64,000 nucleotides of DNA from Rhizomys pruinosus. Taxonomy: Eukaryota; Chordata; Mammalia; Rodentia; Spalacidae. Shown in pieces: positions 21,295 to 31,879 of this stretch (position 1 is the stretch's first letter; the number at the start of each line of letters is the position of its first letter). The stretch is from the NCBI GenBank assembly GCA_009823505.1, contig VZQC01005070.1, forward strand, positions 2,352,942 through 2,416,941, in the 5' to 3' direction. A model generated the notes under the pieces. It was not told the DNA's origin, did no database searches, and saw nothing but the letters and a program-made list of their open reading frames with translations. A program made the translations under genes and the position numbers.

Positions 21295-21956
21295 AACGCT
21301 AAATGTACAGAACAAAGAGAAAATACTGAAAGCAGCAAGAGAAAATCAGAAGGTCACATATAAAGGAAAACCCATCAGAATTACAGATGACATTTCAATG
21401 CAAACTATGAGATCCAGAAGAGACTGGACCAAAGTATTCTCAGTTCTAAAGGACCATAGATGTTAACCCAACAAAACTGTCTACTATAGTTGAAAGTGAA
21501 AGGATGGAAAAATATTCCAACAAAATGCCAATAAGAAAAAATCAGGGGTTTCAGTTCTAATATCTGACAAAATAGTCTTTAAACTAAAACTAATTAGATG
21601 AGATCAAGAAGGCCACTTCATTCTGATAAAAGGAACAACTAAGAAGATATTACCATCATGAACGAACATATACACCAAACTCTGGTGCACCTAATTTCAT
21701 TTAAAGTATTACAGCACTTTAATATCAAGTTGGCGTTATTCCATAGACGCAGGGTTGGCTCAATATACATAAGTCAATAAATGTCATAAATCATATAAAT
21801 GGACCCAAAGACAAGAATCACATGGTTATCTCAATAGATGCAGAAAAGGTCTTTGAAAAAATTCATCAACATTTATGATAAAAGTCCTAGAGATTATTGG
21901 ACCAAAGGAAACATACTTGAAAATAAATAAAGTTATATACAATTAATCCCAATATC

Positions 21957-22241
21957 ATGTCAATGGAGGAAAAACTGGGAGCATTCCCATTAAAATCAGT
22001 AACCAGACAAGACAGTCCACTAACTCCATTCTTTTTTACTATACTGCTTGAAACTATTGCTAGGGCAATAAGACCAGAAAAGGAAATTAAAGGAGTACTA
22101 ACTAGAAAAGAAGAGGTCATGATACACCTATGTGCAGATTATATGATATTACACACAACAGGTCCCAAAAATTCCATCAGAAAATTCCTAGAAATGATTA
22201 ACACTTTCAGCAAAGTGGCAGGTTATGAAATCAATCTATAA
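21957..22241 (+). pseudogene. L1 ORF2 reverse-transcriptase remnant, catalytic motif lost
   Basis: The 94-residue frame reads EEKLGAFPLKSVTRQDSPLTPFF, then TILLETIARAIRPEKEIKGV and NSIRKFLEMINTFSKVAGYEINL, the RT palm/thumb order of L1 ORF2. The expected FADD box reads CADY here, so the second catalytic aspartate is gone, and GTRQGCPLSP is altered to VTRQDSPLTP. The frame begins at a chance Met within the domain. Confidence 0.85.
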
Positions 22242-22259
22242 AAATCAGTAGCCATTTTT

Positions 22260-22511
22260 TGGGGGGGCTGGAGAGATGGTCTAGCGGTTAAGAGCGCCAA
22301 CCACTCTTACAGAGGACCCGGGTTCTATCCCCAGCACCCACAAGGCGGTCGAGAACCATCTGAAACTCCAATTCCAGGAGAACTCCAGTTCCAGGGGAAT
22401 CCGACACCCTCTTCTGACCTCCGCGGCATTGCACCACACGGGTGCACACACTTGCATGCAGACAGTACATTCAAACACATACCGAAATAAAAAAAAAATT
22501 ATAAAAAAAAG
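22260..22511 (+). mobile_element. B2-family SINE nested in L1, plus strand, 15-base TSD
   Basis: Complete duplication-type B2 after a G run, with A box TGGTCTAGCGG, B box GGGTTCTATCC (one change), AACTCCAATTCCAGGAG/AACTCCAGTTCCAGGGG and CATTGCACCACACGGGTGC. TCAGTAGCCATTTTT at 22245-22259 and 22512-22526 is a perfect TSD inside the L1 RT/thumb region. Confidence 0.97.
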
Positions 22512-22795
22512 TCAGTAGCCATTTTTATATACTAATAACGAACAATTAGAGAAAGAGTACCCAGAAACCATCTCATTCACAATATACTAAAAAAATAGCT
22601 AGTATCCTTTGACAAAAGACATTAAAGATCTCCACAATGAAACCTTTTAATCTTTGAAAAAAGAGACCAAGGAAGACAGGAGGAGATGGAAGGATCTCCC
22701 ACGCTCATGAATTAGAATTAATATTGTGAAAATTACCATTTTACCAAAAGGAATCTATAGATCAATTAAATCCCAATCAAAATCAACATGACATT

Positions 22796-22862
22796 CTTCT
22801 CTCTCTCTCTGTCTCTTTTTCCCTCTCTTTTTTCCTCTCTCCCTCCATCTTTCTCTTTTCCT
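22796..22862. repeat. CT-rich low-complexity tract
   Basis: TTCTCTCTCTCTCTGTCTC with T/C-only runs and minor interruptions. It ends the recognisable L1. Confidence 0.85.
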
Positions 22863-22899
22863 ACTTAGAACAACATAATATTTTCATAATTACTCCCCT

Positions 22900-23563
22900 T
22901 GCCTGCTCTGTGACGTTTCCTGCGGAAACATGAACAAATATCTATTAACCATTTAGGGCACCTGCGAAAACTAAAGAAACAGTTCCACTCAAGTGTAGCT
23001 TAGTGAACTAGGGACTTTTATAGAAGTTCCTTACAAGAACATGGATTACATCGGAATAACTGAGCCACTTAAAAGCCCATCTGAGCATGGGTGAAGGTCA
23101 TGTGTATGTCCCTGAATGTTAGAGACTAGGTGACATGAATCAGAGAGCTCAGGACCTGGACACAGTATCTTGAATCTGTGTCAGGCAGAACACTATATGA
23201 CTGATAGGAGAAACCTGGCTGGGTGAGAGGCTCTAAGTTTCTTGTTCTAAGAAAAACCCCTTGCTTGATGATGTGTAGCTGTTATCTGGCACAAACAGGT
23301 CCTCCTGACCTCTCTGTACATAGGTCATGTGTCCCATTTTCAAACTTTTTCCTGAATGTTGCTTTTGTGTGGGCTGGCAAACAGCTGCCAGCTTTTGTCT
23401 ACATAGACCTGAGATCTCAGAGAAATAAACTGATTTACTGCACAAGGACGAGTCCCAGAGTCAATTGCTCCTGGCTACTGATAACACTGTACCGAGAGGA
23501 TCCTCCACAACTCCTGGGAACCCTTTATCTAAAGCTAGGAAGCTATAGACAGCTAGGCTCCTT
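22900..23563. mobile_element. Possible LTR or other rodent repeat, unassigned
   Basis: AGTGTAGCTTAGTGAACTAGGGACTTTTATAGAAGTTCCTTACAAG recalls a common rodent repeat whose name I cannot give. An AATAAA at about 23424 followed by short GC-richer sequence could be an LTR R-U5 boundary. The 118-residue plus-strand open frame (23223-23579) has no recognised domain and I do not call it a gene. Confidence 0.3.
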
Positions 23564-23577
23564 AAAGAATCTCCTCT

Positions 23578-23817
23578 AGGCTGGTGAGATGGCCTAGCGG
23601 GTAAGAGCGCCCACTGCTCTTGCAGAGGACCCGGGTTCAATCCCCAGCACCCACATGGCGGCTGAGAACTGTCTGAAACTCCAATTCCAGGAGAACTCCA
23701 GTTCCAGGGGAATCTGACACCCTCTTCTGACCTCCGTGGCATTGCACGACATGGGTGCACAGAGCTGCAGACAGTACATTCAGACACACAGAGAAAAATA
23801 AAAATTAAAAATTAAAA
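23578..23817 (+). mobile_element. B2-family SINE (17-base-duplication type), plus strand, 14-base TSD
   Basis: AGGCTGGTGAGATGGCCTAGCGGG, B box GGGTTCAATCC, both 17-base units, CATTGCACGACATGGGTGC and AATAAAAATTAAAAA tail. AAAGAATCTCCTCT at 23564-23577 and 23818-23831 is a perfect TSD. Confidence 0.97.
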
Positions 23818-23831
23818 AAAGAATCTCCTCT

Positions 23832-24510
23832 CCTCTGAAATTGTTACTACTTAAACAATTTTGGGGAGAGACATGGATCATGCAGCTTTCTGGAGGTCCC
23901 TTGGTTCTGTACATTTCATTCCTTTCCCACTTTCCTCCAGGAATTAGAGTTTCAGTTTGGAGGAAGTTACAAAGCAGGGCATGCAGGAAATCTGCTCACA
24001 CTTAAATCCCTACAATTCCAAACTTCCACTACTGTGGCCTCAGTTGTACATACACAACTTAGATCTAACTTCCAATTTCTATGAGCAATATTGTGTTGAC
24101 ATTATTCTAAATCTCTCTTGTCATCTGTGTGAGAAAAATCTTTGAACAGTTTAAATTGAAAAATAAAATTGTAGTAAAGATGCATAGCTATAGATAGACT
24201 GTATATACATTATGCAATGTATATATATATATTTATTAAATACATGTACATCGAATATTCACACACTGATATTTGAACAAATACTGATGATTACTCTTCA
24301 GGGAGGGAGTTACTAACAATCTTTAATCCCAATCTGGTATTTCCAATATTCTAAATTTTATTAATATATTAGGTATAAAATAATTGTGAATTTCGATGCT
24401 ACTTTACTTATTATCATCTTTCAGAAACATTTTTGTGTATACATGTTTGCATGTGTGTGCATATATGTTCAACTACGCATGTTTGTGTGTATCCTCACAT
24501 GTATAAATAC
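23832..24510. other. Unique-looking AT-rich sequence
   Basis: No gene or repeat recognised apart from a short TA run near 24221-24233. Confidence 0.4.
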
Positions 24511-24511
24511 A

Positions 24512-24722
24512 TATACAGGCCAGAGGACAACCTCGGGTTTCACTCCTCAGGCACCGTTCACCTTGTTTTTGAGGCAGGGTCTCTCTTTGGTTTCTAACTT
24601 GTCAAGCTGACTGACCATGGTGCTAGCCAGCAAGCCTTAGATAGACTGTCTCCACCTCCACAGTACAGGAATGAAAAAGCACATGTCACTACTTTGCTGA
24701 CTGAGCAATCTCCTCAGTCCTT
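24512..24722 (-). mobile_element. B4-type SINE, minus strand
   Basis: GGCCAGAGGACAACCTCGGGTTTCACTCCTCAGGCACCGTTCACCTTGTTTTTGAGGCAGGGTCTCTC, and at the far end TTTGCTGACTGAGCAATCTCCTCAG. This is the antisense order of the rodent B4 element (B1-like body with an ID-like 5' part). The middle is diverged. Confidence 0.7.
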
Positions 24723-24734
24723 GTGTTTCAGGAA

Positions 24735-25860
24735 TTCTTGCTACACTTCTCAGCCTGTGGAGAGTCCATTTGTTGAATCTGCTTCTTTTTAGCCCTTTCT
24801 ATTTTTTGGGGGGGGGGGAGATTGTGATTTTTGTTGTTGTTGATTTGTTGAAGTTCGTTTTGAAATCTACAGATCAATCCCCTGTCACAATTATACAGTG
24901 AAAAATATCTTCTTAGTTTTTCATCAATTAAATTTGTTTATTGTGTTCTTTGAATAGATCTGTGATTTTGCTTTATTCTAACTCTTCACTTCAGTTATTA
25001 ATCCACTCACAAATTCCCCTTATATGTGTTTCTATTGTGGCTGTTTTGACACAATCCATTGTATCAGTTCTTGCTTCCATGCTTATTTTAATCATGTGTG
25101 TGGTGATCATGAGTCTACCTTATCATTCTCTCATTCCATTAGTCTGTAGATATGTGTTAAGATCCTTCAAATGGCTTTGTTTATATAGCCTTTTAGCCTG
25201 TCCTTGCATCTGGGCTCAAGCCCCTTTGAGCCTTCTTTTCCATCATTGATATAGCTCTGTATGGACTTTTAAATTTTCCACATAAACTTGATAAACTCAT
25301 CAAGTTTCTCAAACACTTTATTTTGACCTCTAACTGGTACTGTTCTGACCTAGATAATTTGAACATTATTGAAATTGTATATATTTTAGCAACCAGCAAG
25401 ATGCTATGTTGTTTATTTACTTCTTTTCTTTTCATGATTTAGTAGAAATTTAAAATGTCATCCATGATCAGTATAGATAGCATTGGTAGGATAATGCCTA
25501 TGTCCTTTCTCATTTTTATGTCTATAATGAATGGACCCTCATTTATTTTGTTTTCTACAAAATCAATGGTGGTCATAAAATGTCCTAATTGTTTAACCTA
25601 GGCACTCTTTTGAATGTTCTTAGCTTTAGTATTTGTTGGTTGATTGATAATTTAAACCATAAAGAATTGTTTTTCTTTCTTTATAGTACTAGCCAAGTCT
25701 TCTATTGTATTTTGGAATAGAGAACAGGCTTGTTACTCTTGCTTCCAGCTTTAAAGATAAATCACTTAAGGCTTTTCTGCAGCAAACTATTTACTGTATT
25801 AACATATAATATTTAAGAGGATAAGGATGGTTTTTAATGGGCTAACAATTCCACTGTCAT
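24735..25860 (-). mobile_element. Possible ancient L1 remnant, minus strand
   Basis: Loose resemblance to antisense L1M ORF2: GTTTTGAAATCTACAGATCAATCC near 24855, TTGTATTTTGGAATAGAGAACAGGCTTG near 25705, and AAGGCTTTTCTGCAG. A G11 run lies at 24810-24819. Large parts do not match anything by eye, so treat it as a hypothesis. Confidence 0.35.
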
Positions 25861-26337
25861 ATCATCAGTGTCCTGCACAGTGGGGTGGGGAGTCCATGAA
25901 CAATAATGCCCTTGGAGCTTTGGTCTAGGAATGATACAGTCCTGGGCAGAGCTTCAGGGCTGACTCTTTGGGAACAGGAAGCATGGGAACATTGCTTTAT
26001 TTCTGCAGTTTACTACAAAGTAGTCAGGGTCAAAGAGCGCTCCCCATCCAGCTTCCTGCAGTTCACAGTCCAAAGAGGATGTACTGTGTTTGTGAGCAGC
26101 ATAGGCTTCTGCCTGAGAAGAAATTGCACTGGTAGCCCATTTCCACCATTGAAACTATGGGATTCAGCAAGGATTCATACTTCTAAGTAAGTTTCAAAGT
26201 AACCTCCAAATGGAACAAAGGAGTATCATTGTGAAGAAAAATGTGAAGATAATGTCTGGAATGACTGGAACAGTGTCTGGGACATGGTTGAAAGATGATA
26301 TGCATGCTGTAGGAGACACAATAACTGTATTGACGGT

Positions 26338-26469
26338 CTTAGGTTGATTCACAAGTGTGGTCCCTAGACCAGAAGCACAAGTGTCTCCTGGCAACTGGTT
26401 AGATAAGCAAATTCTCAGGTTCCATTCCAGAGCTGTTGAGTCAGAATCTCAGGGAAGAGGCACCATATA
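26338..26469 (+). repeat. MER5-type DNA transposon remnant, left part
   Basis: TTCACAAGTGTGGTCCCTAGACCAGAAGCACAAGTGTCTCCTGGCAACTGGTTAGATAAGCAAATTCTCAGG...GAGTCAGAATCTCAGGG follows MER5 closely. It is split by an L1 3' UTR fragment and ends with 26668-26727. Confidence 0.75.
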
Positions 26470-26667
26470 TTTTTTTATAATGCTTTTATTGATGTTTTGT
26501 GTATTTCAGACATCATTTCTCAGTTCAGTTTAGACATATTCCCCTTTCCCTCCCCCCCACCCCACCCCAGATCATGCACTCTGCCACAACTATCCTGCAT
26601 CTTTCTCTCAGTCTTTTTTATGTTTAGGAATTCATGTTTTCTTCCTTTAATTTTATGTTACTCTAAA
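26470..26667 (-). mobile_element. L1 3' UTR fragment inserted in MER5, minus strand
   Basis: ATAATGCTTTTATTGATGTTTTGTGTATTTCAGACATC, the CCCCCCCACCCCACCCC tract and GATCATGCACTCTGCCACAAC match the 3' UTR of the L1 at 14072. About 200 bases, strongly 5'-truncated. No clean TSD recognised. Confidence 0.85.
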
Positions 26668-26727
26668 ATATGCATTTATCTACCAAATCATCCTTATGCT
26701 CCAGAAACTGCACTTGAAAACCACAAG
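26668..26727 (+). repeat. MER5-type remnant, right part
   Basis: CAAATCATCCTTATGCTCCAGAAACTGCACTTGAAAACCAC is the terminal part expected after 26338-26469 (gTGATTCTTATGC...TTTGAGAACCAC). Confidence 0.65.
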
Positions 26728-27198
26728 ATAAGGTATGATAAGCTTGAATGTAATGGGAGTAATCTGATGCAGAACCATTTTACATCTCTCAGTAGAAATC
26801 TGTTGGTATTTTAGATACTATGCCAGCTGTAGATGGCTTTTTTCTTTTATAATTATGGTATCTATATTTGTAAGTGAATGTAGATGTGTAAATTTGTTTT
26901 CTTTTATAATTTCCTAGTATTAGAAACAATATTTCATTTGACACACAAATTAAGTTGGGCAATATTTCTCCTTTATTTACTTGAGATGGGGAATATCATA
27001 ATATATGTTGTCTATGAGTTTACAGATATAGGAGTGTCAACACTTGAGGCAAAGAGAGGTCTTTGACAACCACTTCATATTTTAAATAAAATATTCTTTG
27101 GTTATTCCAACTGGTCATGAGTTTTGATGTTTCAGGCATTACTGATAATTTAGAAATTTCATATGATTTACAACAAGTTCAGCTATACTTCTTTATAA
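26728..27198. other. Unique-looking AT-rich sequence
   Basis: No recognisable feature. Confidence 0.4.
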
Positions 27199-27207
27199 TA
27201 ATTTAAC

Positions 27208-27449
27208 TTTTTATTTATTTTTAAAATATTTTATTTATAATTTTTATTTTATATATGAATATATTGCCTGCATATATATAAGTGCATACATGTGTCCTGC
27301 AATGTGCACGGAGCTCAGAAGAGGATGTTCTATTTCTCTGGAACTGGAGTAAGAGACAGTTGTTAGCTGCATTGTGGGTGCTGGGAACTAAACCTAGGTC
27401 CTCTGTCAAAGCCGCTACTGCTTAACAATTGAGCCATCTCTCCAGCCCC
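27208..27449 (-). mobile_element. B2/B3-family SINE without the 17-base duplication, minus strand, TSD
   Basis: Antisense element with TTTATTTATAATTTTTATTTTATATATGAATATATTGCCTGCATATAT, a single CTGGAACTGGAGTAAGAG unit, GGTGCTGGGAACTAAACC and GAGCCATCTCTCCAGCCCC. TAATTTAAC at 27199-27207 and 27450-27458 is the TSD. Its divergence marks it as older than the duplication-type copies. Confidence 0.9.
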
Positions 27450-27458
27450 TAATTTAAC

Positions 27459-28191
27459 AATTTAAAGCTCTAGTTTTACAGTAGTCCTTTTTTACTTTAC
27501 ATATTTTATCTACAAAATTCTACCCTTATACCTTCTCTTGTGGCCATCTTGCCAAAAGTGAAAGAAGTCATTTTCAGGATCCAACATTACTTCTTATTAA
27601 TCTTCACTATGTCAGATATATAGATTTAATACTATGTTGTACTAGAAGTATTCTTTTAATAAGTGCATGATGTTCCTTTGGGTATGCTTCATATTTCTAG
27701 GCAGGCTAGATTCAAGAGGCTACAGCAGTGCCTAGAGTTGAGTCTGCAAGACCATCTGGTCCATGGTAAGGACCAACAGGTCCTTTTGAAGCAATGCTCA
27801 AGAAAAGACAAAGAACACAGGATCTTCTCCCAACAGATAGGCTGTGACCTCAGGAGGAATCTACTTGTCAGGAAGCTTCGCTGAGTGGTTTGAGCTCTTT
27901 CACAGGAAAAAGGTGAATGTAGATTTATGAATGAGAAGAGACTCTACCCCTAAACTACCTCCCAGCCTCCTAACGTCCACCCCACTCCTAGGCATTTGGG
28001 GCCCAGTGGGGCTCAGACATTAGGAAGTTTATCTGTAACCAGATAGCCCTTGCTCAGAGGGGAGGGGTCCGGAAGCTGAACTTGATGCAGTCTCTTCTAG
28101 CAGAAAAGGGCTGCATAGGGCTGCTTCCAGCTGGCTGGTTTTCCAGGTACCACAAAGTGAAATCTTAAGTAAGTCTGCTCATCATCAATAT
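27459..28191. other. Unique-looking sequence
   Basis: Somewhat GC-richer at 27950-28150. A 73-residue plus-strand frame (27663-27884) has no recognised family. No exon signal that I can defend. Confidence 0.45.
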
Positions 28192-28205
28192 ACCATATTT
28201 TTCTT

Positions 28206-29989
28206 TTTTTTTTTTTCCTTTTATTTTATTTTATTTTATTTTATTTATTTTTAACAAATCTAGACCCATGTTCCCGCTCATTCCCCCACCCCACCAGAGC
28301 TCGTGCATTCTGCCAAACATGCTTTCCATCTCTTAGTCTTTCTCAATATTTTCCATGGGGAAGTTGACTGTTTTGAGCAGAAGTTCACTGTTTCAGTAAG
28401 TCTTTGATCGTACAGTATTTTTCTGTGTTGTTGTTTTCCAAAATGCATTATGCTCAAAGCTTTGTACAAAAGCTCAGGGGCCTACACAAGAAATAATTAC
28501 TAACAACGGGTAATTGCACTAATCCACAGATGAGTATACCATGCATGTTGTTTTCTGGGACTGTGTTACTTCACTCAGCATGATGTCCTCTGCTAAGCCA
28601 TTTTCCTGCAAAGCTCGTGATGTCGTCTTCTTTACTGCTGCATGAATTCCATTGTGTAGATGTCCACATTTTCTCTATCCACTCCAGTTGAGGGGCATTT
28701 AGGTTGGTTCCAACTCCTTGCTATTGTGAAAAGAGCTGCAATAAAAATGGCCGTGCATGTTCTCTGTGGTGGCGTAAAGTCTTGAGGGTACATGCCCAGG
28801 AGTGGTATGGCTGGGTGGGTGCAAGTTCATTCCAAGTCTTCCAAGGGTTCTCCACAACTGCTTTCCATATGGCTGTACGAGTTTTACATTCCAAGCCGTG
28901 GATGAGTGTTCCCCTTTCCCCCACAACCTCTCCAGCACTTGGTATCATTTGTTTCTTGATCTTAGCCAGTCTTACTGGAGTAAGATGATATCTTAAAGTG
29001 GTTTTCATTTGCATTTCCTTAATGATCAGTGCATGTTGAGCAGTTTCTTGAGGTGTTCTCATACCATCTCTAATTCCTCGCTTGTGAAGTCTCTTCAGTT
29101 CTTTGCTCCATCTATTGAGCGGGTCATTTGTTTTCTTTTTCTTTGTTTTTTGAGTAGTTTTATATTCTGGGAAATCAATGCTTGTCAGATGTATCTGCAG
29201 TGAAGGTTTCCTCCCACTCTGTGGGATTTCTCGTCACTTCCTTGATTGTTTCTTTTGATGTACAGAAGCTTTTGAGTTTGATGAGGTCCCATTTGTCAAT
29301 TGTCGACCTTAATTCTTGTGCAGCTGCTGTCTGATTTAGGAAGTCTTTTCCTATGCCTATGTCTTGTGTCTGCTGCCAACTTTTTCTTCTATCACCTTCA
29401 GAGTTTTGGGTTTCATTGAGGTCTTTAATCCATCTGGAGTTGACTTTTGTACAGGGTGAGAGGTAGGGGTTTAATTTCATTCTTCTACAGTGGTGATCCA
29501 GTTTTGCCAACACCACTTGTGAAGATGCTTTTTTTTCTCCATTGTGGTTTCTTGGCCCCCTTGTCAAATATGAGATGGCTGAAATTGTATGTGCTCAGAT
29601 TTGGATCTTCGGTTTTGTTCCATTGGTCAACAGTCTGTTTTTGTGCCAGTACCAGGCTGTTTTTATGACTATAGCCCTGTGTATAGTTTAAAATCCGGTT
29701 ATGAGATCCCTCCCTGTGTTAGATCTTTTCACTCAGGATTGATTTAGCTATTCGGGTCCTTTTGTTTTTCCAAATGAATTTAAGAAACTTTGTTTCCAGC
29801 CTGTGAAGAAACTCTTGGGGATTTGATTGGGATTGCATTAAATCTATATAAAGTTTCGGTAAATGGACATTTTTTACAATGTTAATTTAATCCATGAGCA
29901 TGGGAGGTTTTTCCATCTCTCTGAGGTCTTCTTCAATTTCTTTCTTTAAGGGTTTAAATTTTTGTTGTAGAGGTCTTTGGTATCTTTGG
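28206..29989 (-). mobile_element. L1 LINE, 3' 1.8 kb, minus strand, 14-base TSD
   Basis: Begins with a T-rich tail containing TTTTA repeats, then the antisense 3' UTR (CCCCCACCCCACC, GCATTCTGCC) and ORF2 C-terminal coding back to GGTTTAAATTTTTGTTG near 29960. ACCATATTTTTCTT at 28192-28205 and 29990-30003 is a perfect TSD. ORF2 is broken by many one- to three-base deletions relative to the sister copy at 17549, despite the perfect TSD. Confidence 0.95.
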
Positions 29990-30003
29990 ACCATATTTTT
30001 CTT

Positions 30004-30357
30004 AATATTATATTTTGACAGATATTGATGATACCATCACATCTTAGTTTTGACTCATATTTACCTCTATTTCTGAATATTTTTATCCTAAGTTCATTTA
30101 TTTGTACAAAATTTTTGCAGGATCGTTTTTATTGTAAAGTATTCTGATATTCCTTGATACTTATCATGATTATTTTTATACTGTTACAGTAGGGCATTGT
30201 TGCTCTTTATTTTATATTTTAAAATTTCTGTTAGTTACTTTTTACCTCTTCACTTACATTAAACTTTATAAGTCTTTTCTTAAGAGGTAAAAACCATGTT
30301 TCAAATTTTGTTCATGTTTTCCACTTTTAAAGCAAAACCTAAGATCTATTCATTCTT
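30004..30357. other. AT-rich sequence
   Basis: About 350 bases with no recognisable element. Confidence 0.4.
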
Positions 30358-30368
30358 AACAATTTCTT

Positions 30369-30596
30369 TAAAAATATTTCATTATTTTTATTTTATGTGT
30401 ACGAGTATTTTGCCTGCACATCTGTAACTGCACATGTGTCATGCAATGCCCTTGAAGGTCAGAAGAAAGCACCAGATCCTCTGGTAGTGGAGTTATATAG
30501 ATGGCAGTTCACCCACATGTGGGTGGTGGGAACCAAACCCAGGTCCTCTGAAAGAACAGCAAATGCTCTGAACCATTGAGACATCTCTCCAGGCCC
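30369..30596 (-). mobile_element. B2/B3-family SINE without the duplication, minus strand, 11-base TSD
   Basis: TTTTATGTGTACGAGTATTTTGCCTGCACATCTG, GTCATGCAATGCCCTTGAAGGTC, a single GTGGAGTTATATAG unit, GGGTGGTGGGAACCAAACCC and GAGACATCTCTCC. AACAATTTCTT at 30358-30368 and 30597-30607 is the TSD. Confidence 0.9.
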
Positions 30597-30607
30597 AACA
30601 ATTTCTT

Positions 30608-30660
30608 AATTTTTTTTTTGAGACAGTCTCACTATGTAATTTTCAGTTCTGATTGTTTAG
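30608..30660 (-). repeat. Short B1-like fragment, minus strand
   Basis: TTTTTTTTTGAGACAGTCTCACTATGTAATTTTCAG resembles the 3' end of an antisense B1. Only about 40 bases, so this is tentative. Confidence 0.4.
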
Positions 30661-30696
30661 AGAATTGTGATTTTTTCATTTTAAAAGACAAAATTT

Positions 30697-30932
30697 GGGG
30701 CTGGGAGAGTGGCCTAGTGGTTAAGGAGCCGACCGCTCTTGCAGAGGACCGGGTTCGATCCCCAGCACCCACATGGCGGCTGAGAACCGTCTGAAGCTCC
30801 AATTCCAGGGAACTCCAGTTTCCAGGGGAATCCGAGACCCTCTTCTGCTCCTGGCACAGGTACATATGTGTCTACGACAGGCAAACCATTCATAATACAC
30901 AGAAATAAATAAAATTAATAAAAAAATAAAAA
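30697..30932 (+). mobile_element. B2-family SINE (17-base-duplication type), plus strand, indel-rich
   Basis: Recognisable from GGGGCTGGGAGAGTGGCCTAGTGG to AGAAATAAATAAAATTAAT. Both CTCCAATTCCAGGG and AACTCCAGTTTCCAGGGG units are present. There are several single-base losses (GACCGGGTTCG for GACCCGGGTTCG, AGGAGCCGACC for AGAGCGCCGACC). AAGACAAAATTTG before and AAGACAAATTTG after are probably the TSD, itself differing by one A. Confidence 0.9.
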
Positions 30933-31124
30933 AAGACAAATTTGATCAAATGAGTAATTTTTCTTCCTTCTTTATATCACTTGCAGAATTTTCCAGACAT
31001 TGTTCTCCTCCTTATCTGTCATTTCATGAGTATATCTTTCCAGCATTGCTAGTTTGTGCTTTCATATGGAAGAAGCTCCAATCTGTACAGCTGAGAATAT
31101 TTTGCCTTATGTTCTTATCTTATA

Positions 31125-31600
31125 TTTGAAGGAGAAGTCGGGAAAAAAAGGAAAGGGCGAGCGAAGGTGAGGAGGGGGTAGGGGGAAAAAGACGAAGTAG
31201 GAGGGAAAGGAGGGTGCCGGACGAAAAAAAAGGGGAAGGGCGGAAAGGAAGTGGGGAGTAGAGGGGAGAGGGAGGGTGACTGAGGAAGGAAGAAAGGGAA
31301 GTAGGAGGAATGGAAGGAGGGGGGGAGGGGGGGAGGAGTAAGGAAGGGGGGGAGGGGCAAGTAAGGGTGTAATGGGGGAAGGGAGAAGAGAGAGTATGGA
31401 GTGGGGGGGGAGGAGGAAGGAATGGAGGGGGAGGGCAGCGGTAGGTAGGAGGGAGGTGTGAGTGGATGGAGTGCGAGAGAATGGAACGTCAGTAAAGGGC
31501 AAGGGAGGGTGCGGGGAGGGATGGGGTGTGTGGGTGCCGGGCTTGAGACGTGAGGATGAGGGAGGAATGGAGGCAGTGAGTGAAGTTGAATTACGGTGAA
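31125..31600. repeat. Long degenerate purine-rich (G/A) tract
   Basis: Roughly 475 bases in which the plus strand is almost all G and A, with many G3-G8 runs and only scattered T or C. No regular period is maintained. It abuts the pyrimidine TTTC tract that follows. The 130-215-residue minus-strand open frames here (proline/leucine/serine-rich) are composition artefacts. Confidence 0.9.
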
Positions 31601-31607
31601 TTCATGG

Positions 31608-31647
31608 CCTTCCTTCCTTCCTTCCTTCCTTTCTTTTTCTTTCTTTC

Positions 31648-31738
<91 letters not shown>
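31608..31738. repeat. (TTCC)n/(TTTC)n microsatellite
   Basis: Pure pyrimidine tract, TTCC units then TTTC units (about 25 in a row), immediately before a minus-strand B1. It probably began in the SINE's T-rich tail. Confidence 0.97.
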
Positions 31739-31739
31739 A

Positions 31740-31872
31740 AGGCAGGGTCTCCCTGTAGCCACAGCTGACCAGAACTATGTAGCCCAGACTGGCCTTGATC
31801 TCACACCAATCTGCCTGCCTCTACCTCTTAAGTCTGAGTCCTGGAATTAAAGGCATGTGCCACCAAACACAG
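31740..31872 (-). mobile_element. B1 SINE, minus strand
   Basis: AGGCAGGGTCTCCCTGTAGCCACAGCTGACC, GTAGCCCAGACTGGCCTTGATCTCAC, CTGCCTCTACCTCTTAAGT, GGAATTAAAGGCATGTGCCACCAAACACAGC. Diverged full-length B1. Confidence 0.88.
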
Positions 31873-31879
31873 CTTTCTC

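Larger units (their letters stand above)
20115..22795 (+). mobile_element. Old L1 LINE, plus strand, near 5'-complete but internally deleted
   Basis: The only plus-oriented coding L1 here. A probable GC-richer 5' UTR (20115-20560) is followed by an A-rich leader and ORF1 with coiled-coil and RRM remnants (21034-21294). A short ORF2 endonuclease remnant follows at 21535-21700 (TCAGGGGTTTCAGTTC...AAGAAGGCCACTTCATTCTG). It jumps to the RT domain (21740 on), missing roughly 1 kb, is split by a B2 (22260-22511), and resumes at 22527 to about 22795, where a CT-rich tract replaces the 3' end. Confidence 0.75.

Noticed and set aside
31115..31762. 215-residue minus-strand frame rich in proline, leucine and serine
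   Set aside because: It follows the purine/pyrimidine tract and (TTTC)n repeat exactly. Composition artefact.
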